This document shows, one piece after another, positions 59,658 through 64,000 of a stretch of 64,000 bases of DNA. Both the position numbers and the translations under genes were made by a program. This DNA is from Oreohelix idahoensis (Eukaryota; Mollusca; Gastropoda; Stylommatophora; Oreohelicidae): NCBI GenBank assembly GCA_024509875.1, contig JAMPIV010010592.1:62001-126000 (forward strand), in the 5' to 3' direction. The notes below the pieces were generated by a model. That model saw only the letters and a program-made list of their open reading frames with translations. It did no database searches and had not been told where the DNA came from. Within the stretch, counting starts at the first letter, position 1. Each line of letters opens with the position of its first letter.

Positions 59658-60694
59658 ATAACTGTGTACATTTTCATTGATTATACATCTATAAAGACTG
59701 ATCATATAACTGAAGTATTCGTATAAATATATCTTTCAGGATATACTTACTTATGGATTATAACATTACTTCTTGTGTAGTAACGTTTTATTAGAACGGG
59801 AACAGTGGTATTAGAGTAACATTTTATTAGTACTGCAACATTGGTACTACAGTAACTTTTTATTAGTATGGAAACATTGTTAAAAGCGACAAATATACAT
59901 TTGTTATTCCTATGGAACATATTACACTACATATCGTGTTCGAGAATATATTTTATCGTGTATGGAACATTGAGAACATCGTCTCGTCGATTACTAACTA
60001 GTTGTAACTGAACATTGACAATGAGTGATATTGGAATTACTTAGAATATATTAGTAACTGGTTATTTGTTAGTAATTAAGAAATATATAAATTACTATAA
60101 TTCAATTTAATCTATTTAATTAATTATGGATCACACATATACTAACTTTCTTAGTTGTCACGTAATACCTGCATTCACGGGTCTTAGTTATGATATCTCA
60201 CTGTTAGATCACTAGTCAACCATACTAGTGTTAGAAAACATTAAGTGTGTTGATTCTTAAAGTGTTTAATTTTGCATTGCTTCATTTTTGCACATTGTAT
60301 TTTCAATTTTTCTGTTTTATTGATTCTCTTGTCATTGATTATCATCAGTGTTGCTGTTCATTTTCATTTTTGAAATCATATGTTTCAAATTTTTTTTAGA
60401 AAACTTAGTTGAATTTTATTATCATCTTTTTTTTTATGGTTTTTTCATTTTCATTGTCAACTTCTTTTACTTCGAATATTACCACATCGTTCCAAAGTAG
60501 GTCGATGGTGGATGTGTGCTTTAATGCATACTATCATTTAGTTATATTGATTTCGTTTAATATTCTTTTCTTAATATGGTATAACTTTATGCATTTCATA
60601 AATCTTGTTGTAGTTTTGACTCACCTCTCTCGGGTACTAAGTTCAAAAAAAATTAATAGAATTAATTTTTTTTAAGGGGAGGTAATAAGGGAGC
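59658..60694 (+). other. 3' untranslated region of element 2
   Basis: AT-rich, no gene supported. It contains repeated GTAACRTTTTATTAG motifs (59780-59870) and ends in the polypurine tract. Confidence 0.7.
60674..60694 (+). promoter_or_regulatory. polypurine tract of element 2
   Basis: AAGGGGAGGTAATAAGGGAG directly before the 3' LTR. Confidence 0.85.
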
Positions 60695-61775
60695 TGTTAC
60701 GTACATTTATTACCTAAGGGGGTAGTCTTCGGTCCTGCCAAATGTACGCACCAGTCTCAATATAGTTATATTATTTGTGCGGTCGAATGATTCGCGCACT
60801 GACGTGCACAAAGCAGTGTGAGTTGCTTTGGGACGCACGGGTAACCTAGTTGAGTAGTTTCTGACGTCATGATTTGGAGGGGCAACATGGACCTTGTTTA
60901 TGTCCGTGATTGATATATTATTATTGTATTCATGGCACGTTTATGGAAGCCATTTATTCTAGTGATCTGTATTGGTCTTCAGGTCGAAACCAATAGCAGT
61001 AATGTCACGTAAGTTATCGCCCCACTTCTTATTGTATGCTGTATTGTAAGGCCGCTCTTATACTAGTCTAGCGGGAATATGTTATTCCTAGAATGGACCT
61101 ACAGAGTCGTTAGCCTTTAGGATTCGTATCGTAGAAGAAGGATTCCTACGAGTGGAAGAAGTTATTGATTACCTTATTCACATGTTTTAATATGCTGCTA
61201 CAACAATGCCAGAAGCGTGGCATAGAATGGGAGAGGTTAGTCAACTGGAATCTCTAACCTGTTCGTATTATCGTGAGTGACCTTGTTTGAAACTATATGC
61301 TATATAACGTTATGTATGGAGAAAGTCTGGGATTGGGAAGTACGATATGGAAGATTTTATCCTGGAGTATGAATACGTTACCATGATAGACGTCCTTGAA
61401 AGAAGGTCAATGGACTTTAATGAGAAGAATATTATATGGTAACAGTTTGTGATCCTTAGTCACTTGAAAGAGGACTTATTGGTAGAGAATCTTCAGGAAA
61501 CTTTAAGAGTAATTACCAATATGTTGACGGATGATCTTTGCGCCTGTGACGATGTTAGTCTTGTCCACTTCGTATGTGTCATGTTGAATAAAAATCTATG
61601 TACAATCATCAACGACTTATGTACTGCCAGTACTTGCCCAGTTCACCCAGTTCAACCCTGCTTGTTGGAGTGTCGTTTGAAGAACATTGTTGACATTCGT
61701 TCATTTTAACCATTCGCGTTTTAAGTTACCTCTTCACCAGTATAAACTGAGCTCAACATAAAAACGGAGTCAACA
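60695..61775 (+). repeat. LTR-element 2, 3' LTR
   Basis: 1081 bp, about 99 percent like 52497-53580, followed by CTTAT. Confidence 0.95.
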
Positions 61776-63004
61776 CTTATGAATAGTCCATCATAGTGCT
61801 ATTGAAGCACTCAAACTTGAACTTATACAGGAGATGGCTAAGGATTTAGAAACTATTCAAACTCTCCAAGAAGAAATTAGGAACCTTAAATTAGAAATTA
61901 CATCTCAGAAGGAAAAATTGAGAATGGATCTTAGAGATAGGATTGCTAAAGAGAAGACTCTAACTTCTCAGTTACACGACTTAAGGTTAGATTACTACAT
62001 GCTTCAGGTTAAGACCACTGAGAAAATACATAAAGCTCTTGCTAGAGAGAAAGCTATTGCAGAAGTAGGAATTACAAAACTTCGTAACAGAGTTGATGGC
62101 TTATTAGATATTCTCTTAAACAACAAAGTGTTGTCTACTGTCAAGGTTTACAGTATTAGACATAAAGTTGATGATCAACACGTCACAAAGGCAAAGAGTC
62201 AGCCATATGCACTCAATGCTAACAGTAACGTGAAACATGGTGTACATAAATCTTTTCGTGGCAAATACAATTTCCCACGTAATAACGATACTGTTTCTAA
62301 TAGTACTGATTCTTGGCATCAGGCCAACAAAAGTAATCCTACTGTAACAGTCAGTCTTGTAGATCACGGTAAAAACTCTTATAAAGTTCATGTCAAGGCC
62401 CCACAGACGAACCGTGCATCGACTTTTCAAAGTTCTGATAAATTCATAACAGGGGACAAAACTATTGGTACTCATCATACTCAGCACAGTCAGTATGATG
62501 CACCTGTTAAACGCATTGCCACAGGCAAAAATAAAACAATTTTGGTAGGAAAGATTATCGTGATTTTAGACAGTACGTAGTGATTTTCATTCTCCAAGAA
62601 ACTGGAGACAATTTAACGGTCCTGAACATTTTGGTTCCAACAATTATGGTAATTTTGGAAGGGGTAACTACACTAGAGATTATCAACCTTACAATAATTT
62701 TTCGCGGAGACAACAAAATCCATCTGATGGATATTTTGATCAAAGGGGAAATAGTAATCGCAACAATGCTAACTGGGGTTTAAATCAGAACAATAGTTTC
62801 AATAGAGCAAATAACAATGCTCCCAATAGAGATAATAATTGTGACAGATCGCGATAAGACGGTAGATCTCTAAATGATATATCGCATCGCCAGGTTAACT
62901 TTGCTCAACAAAAGCCCAAAGTTATTAATAATCAAGGTAACAATAATAATAGTGTCTCTAATGCTACTGCTTGCTCTGCTTTCGATTTCGAGAGAGCATC
63001 TCAG

Positions 63005-63064
63005 TGCCCGGAGTGCACAACTTTGTTCCAACCTACAGCGGTGACTACCTTGAGCTGTGGTTAT
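63005..63064 (+). pseudogene. C-x2-C zinc-like motif of element 3
   Basis: CPECTTLFQPTAVTTLSCGY, preceded by ACSAFDFERASQ. Equivalent to 37640-37699 and 56251-56310, with the final His replaced by Tyr. Confidence 0.8.
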
Positions 63065-63117
63065 CCTCTACTTAATCCTCCTGTTTTGTCTACACGTGAC
63101 GGAGGAAGGTTTGATTA

Positions 63118-63604
63118 ACATCTTACAGGGGTCGGAAGTTTACACGGCCACATTTGATAGGTTAGAATTGAAATTAACTGTTGTATTTCATAAAATCCTA
63201 CCTTAACATAGATTTCCATTTGTGTTTTTTCACAGCCACGGCTTTGTGATAGAGCCAGAGCTGCTATATTGCTTGATTAAGCGGTTACTTTTCAACATCG
63301 TGTTTAAATTGCCTTGCGAAAGATTTCCTGTTCCAGTGAAGCCAATCGGCAGTTTGACGCCACACTAGATGTTTTTGGTATCTTCATATTCATAAATTCT
63401 TTCAAGACCTCTGGAGATAGTAGATAGTATTGTATATGAGTATAGTATAGTATATTAGATAGTATTGTATTAGGAGATGATATAATTTTTTTAAGATAGT
63501 ATGTTGGTTCATCGTTATGCACCATTGCATTACCATATTATTTCTATATGACTCTATTCTGATAATGTACCATATCATTATCATATGGTTTTTGTACTAC
63601 TGTG
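63118..63604. other. unassigned stretch
   Basis: Contains a short GATAGTA/TAGTATTGTAT repeat at 63414-63475. No gene recognised. Confidence 0.5.
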
Positions 63605-64000
63605 TTTTGATAAACGTTGATCGAGTCTGGCATGAAGGCTTATGGCAAATAATGAGAAAATTCAATTTTGATACCAACATCATAGATATCATTGAAGCAC
63701 TATACAAGGACGCAAGCAGTGCTGTTTTAGCAAGCAATGACATTGGAGAATTTTTCAAAACAACTGAAGGAGTTTGCCAGGGATGTATCCTGTCCCCAGT
63801 GCTCTTTAATATATATCTAGAACATATTATGCAGGAGGCTCTTTATGATTATAAAACAACCATATCGATTGGAGGCCGACCTCTTTGCAATCTACGTTTT
63901 GCTGATGATATCGATCTGATAGCTGAAACAGAATCAGAACTTCAAGACTTTACCTCTAGACTGGAGAAAGTAACAAGAACATATGGGATGGAAATTAATA
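63605..64000 (+). mobile_element. LINE reverse transcriptase, runs off right edge
   Basis: Open plus-strand frame: NVDRVWHEGLWQIMRKFNFD, ALYKDASSAVLASNDIGEFF, TTEGVCQGCILSPVLFNIYL and LCNLRFADDIDLIAETESEL (F-A-D-D box). No stop after 63620 until the window ends. The N-terminal part is truncated. It may be the upstream part of the family at 48225-48660, but no overlap allows a check. Confidence 0.85.

Larger units (their letters stand above)
52497..61775 (+). mobile_element. Gmr1-like LTR retrotransposon 2
   Basis: 9279-bp element with LTRs of 1084 and 1081 bp that differ by roughly ten substitutions and a few small indels, and a CTTAT target duplication (52492-52496, 61776-61780). Gag-pol has the same domain order as element 1. 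It landed in the gag of element 3. LTR divergence near 1 percent makes it older than element 1. Confidence 0.95.
52099..62855 (+). pseudogene. gag of Gmr1-like element 3, split
   Basis: Starts MSSLDYFIEQGKSLGMSTEE at 52099, matching the N-terminus of element 2 (MSTLDYFIKQ), then a coiled coil. It is cut at 52496 by element 2 and resumes at 61776 with a further Glu/Lys-rich coiled coil (MAKDLETIQTLQEEIRNLK) and RVDGLLDILLNNKVLSTVKV, which resembles only the last helix of the capsid segment of elements 1 and 2. The main capsid block appears absent. An Asn-rich basic tail follows in shifted frames. Stops near the re-entry (61795) and at 62578. Non-functional; whether the shortened capsid predates decay is unknown. 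Confidence 0.7.
50842..63117 (+). mobile_element. Gmr1-like retrotransposon 3 (outer, interrupted, truncated)
   Basis: Leader and gag of an element split by element 2. Left piece about 50842-52496, right piece 61776-63117; CTTAT is duplicated at the junctions. Pol is absent: homology stops just after the C-x2-C motif at 63005-63064. The left boundary is inferred. Confidence 0.7.

Overview
This window is eukaryotic and almost certainly from an invertebrate animal; the mix of RTE-like, I-like, R2-type and CR1-like LINEs, Penelope-like elements, Gmr1-type LTR elements, mariner and piggyBac transposons suggests a mollusc or similar marine invertebrate. The species cannot be named from sequence alone. 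No bacterial-style operons, rRNA genes or convincing tRNA genes were seen.

Only one host gene is well supported: a minus-strand C2H2 zinc-finger gene that I assemble from five exons spread over 34 kb (start codon near 45368, stop at 11326). Three tiny 5' exons (51, 69 and 69 nt) each carry a psi-K-x-E sequence of the sumoylation type. A 121-nt exon follows, then one large exon encoding 26 tandem zinc fingers. All splice phases agree, giving a predicted 916-residue protein. Introns 3 and 4 (17.4 and 12.6 kb) are filled with mobile elements.

Region by region: 1-7.1 kb holds broken LINEs, two long (TA)n tracts and a Penelope-like fragment. 7.1-11.05 kb is a three-level nest (R2-type LINE, then mariner, then CR1-like LINE). 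11.3-13.8 kb is the zinc-finger exon. 17.3-24.2 kb is a DNA-transposon cluster: a piggyBac element with TTAA target duplications, a second decayed piggyBac, a long foldback element with a TTAA MITE in its loop, and hAT-like outer termini. 24.4-26.5 kb has a 29-bp minisatellite, another TTAA MITE and exon 4. 28.0-43.2 kb is a four-level nest: RTE-like LINE, I-like LINE, R2-type LINE, then an LTR retrotransposon of 9322 bp. 43.9-45.4 kb holds exons 3 to 1. 46.7-48.2 kb is a Penelope-like element with a hammerhead-ribozyme-like motif. 50.8-63.1 kb is one Gmr1-like retrotransposon inserted inside another. 63.6-64 kb is a LINE that runs off the window.

The two near-complete LTR elements have Ty3/gypsy-type reverse transcriptase and RNase H but place the integrase before the reverse transcriptase, the order known for the Gmr1 group. 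They carry a conserved C-x2-C-x13-C-G-H motif between Gag and protease instead of a usual CCHC knuckle. One has LTRs of equal length that look identical, so it is a very recent insertion. Coordinates of element edges are read by eye and, except where a target-site duplication is quoted, may be off by tens of bases.
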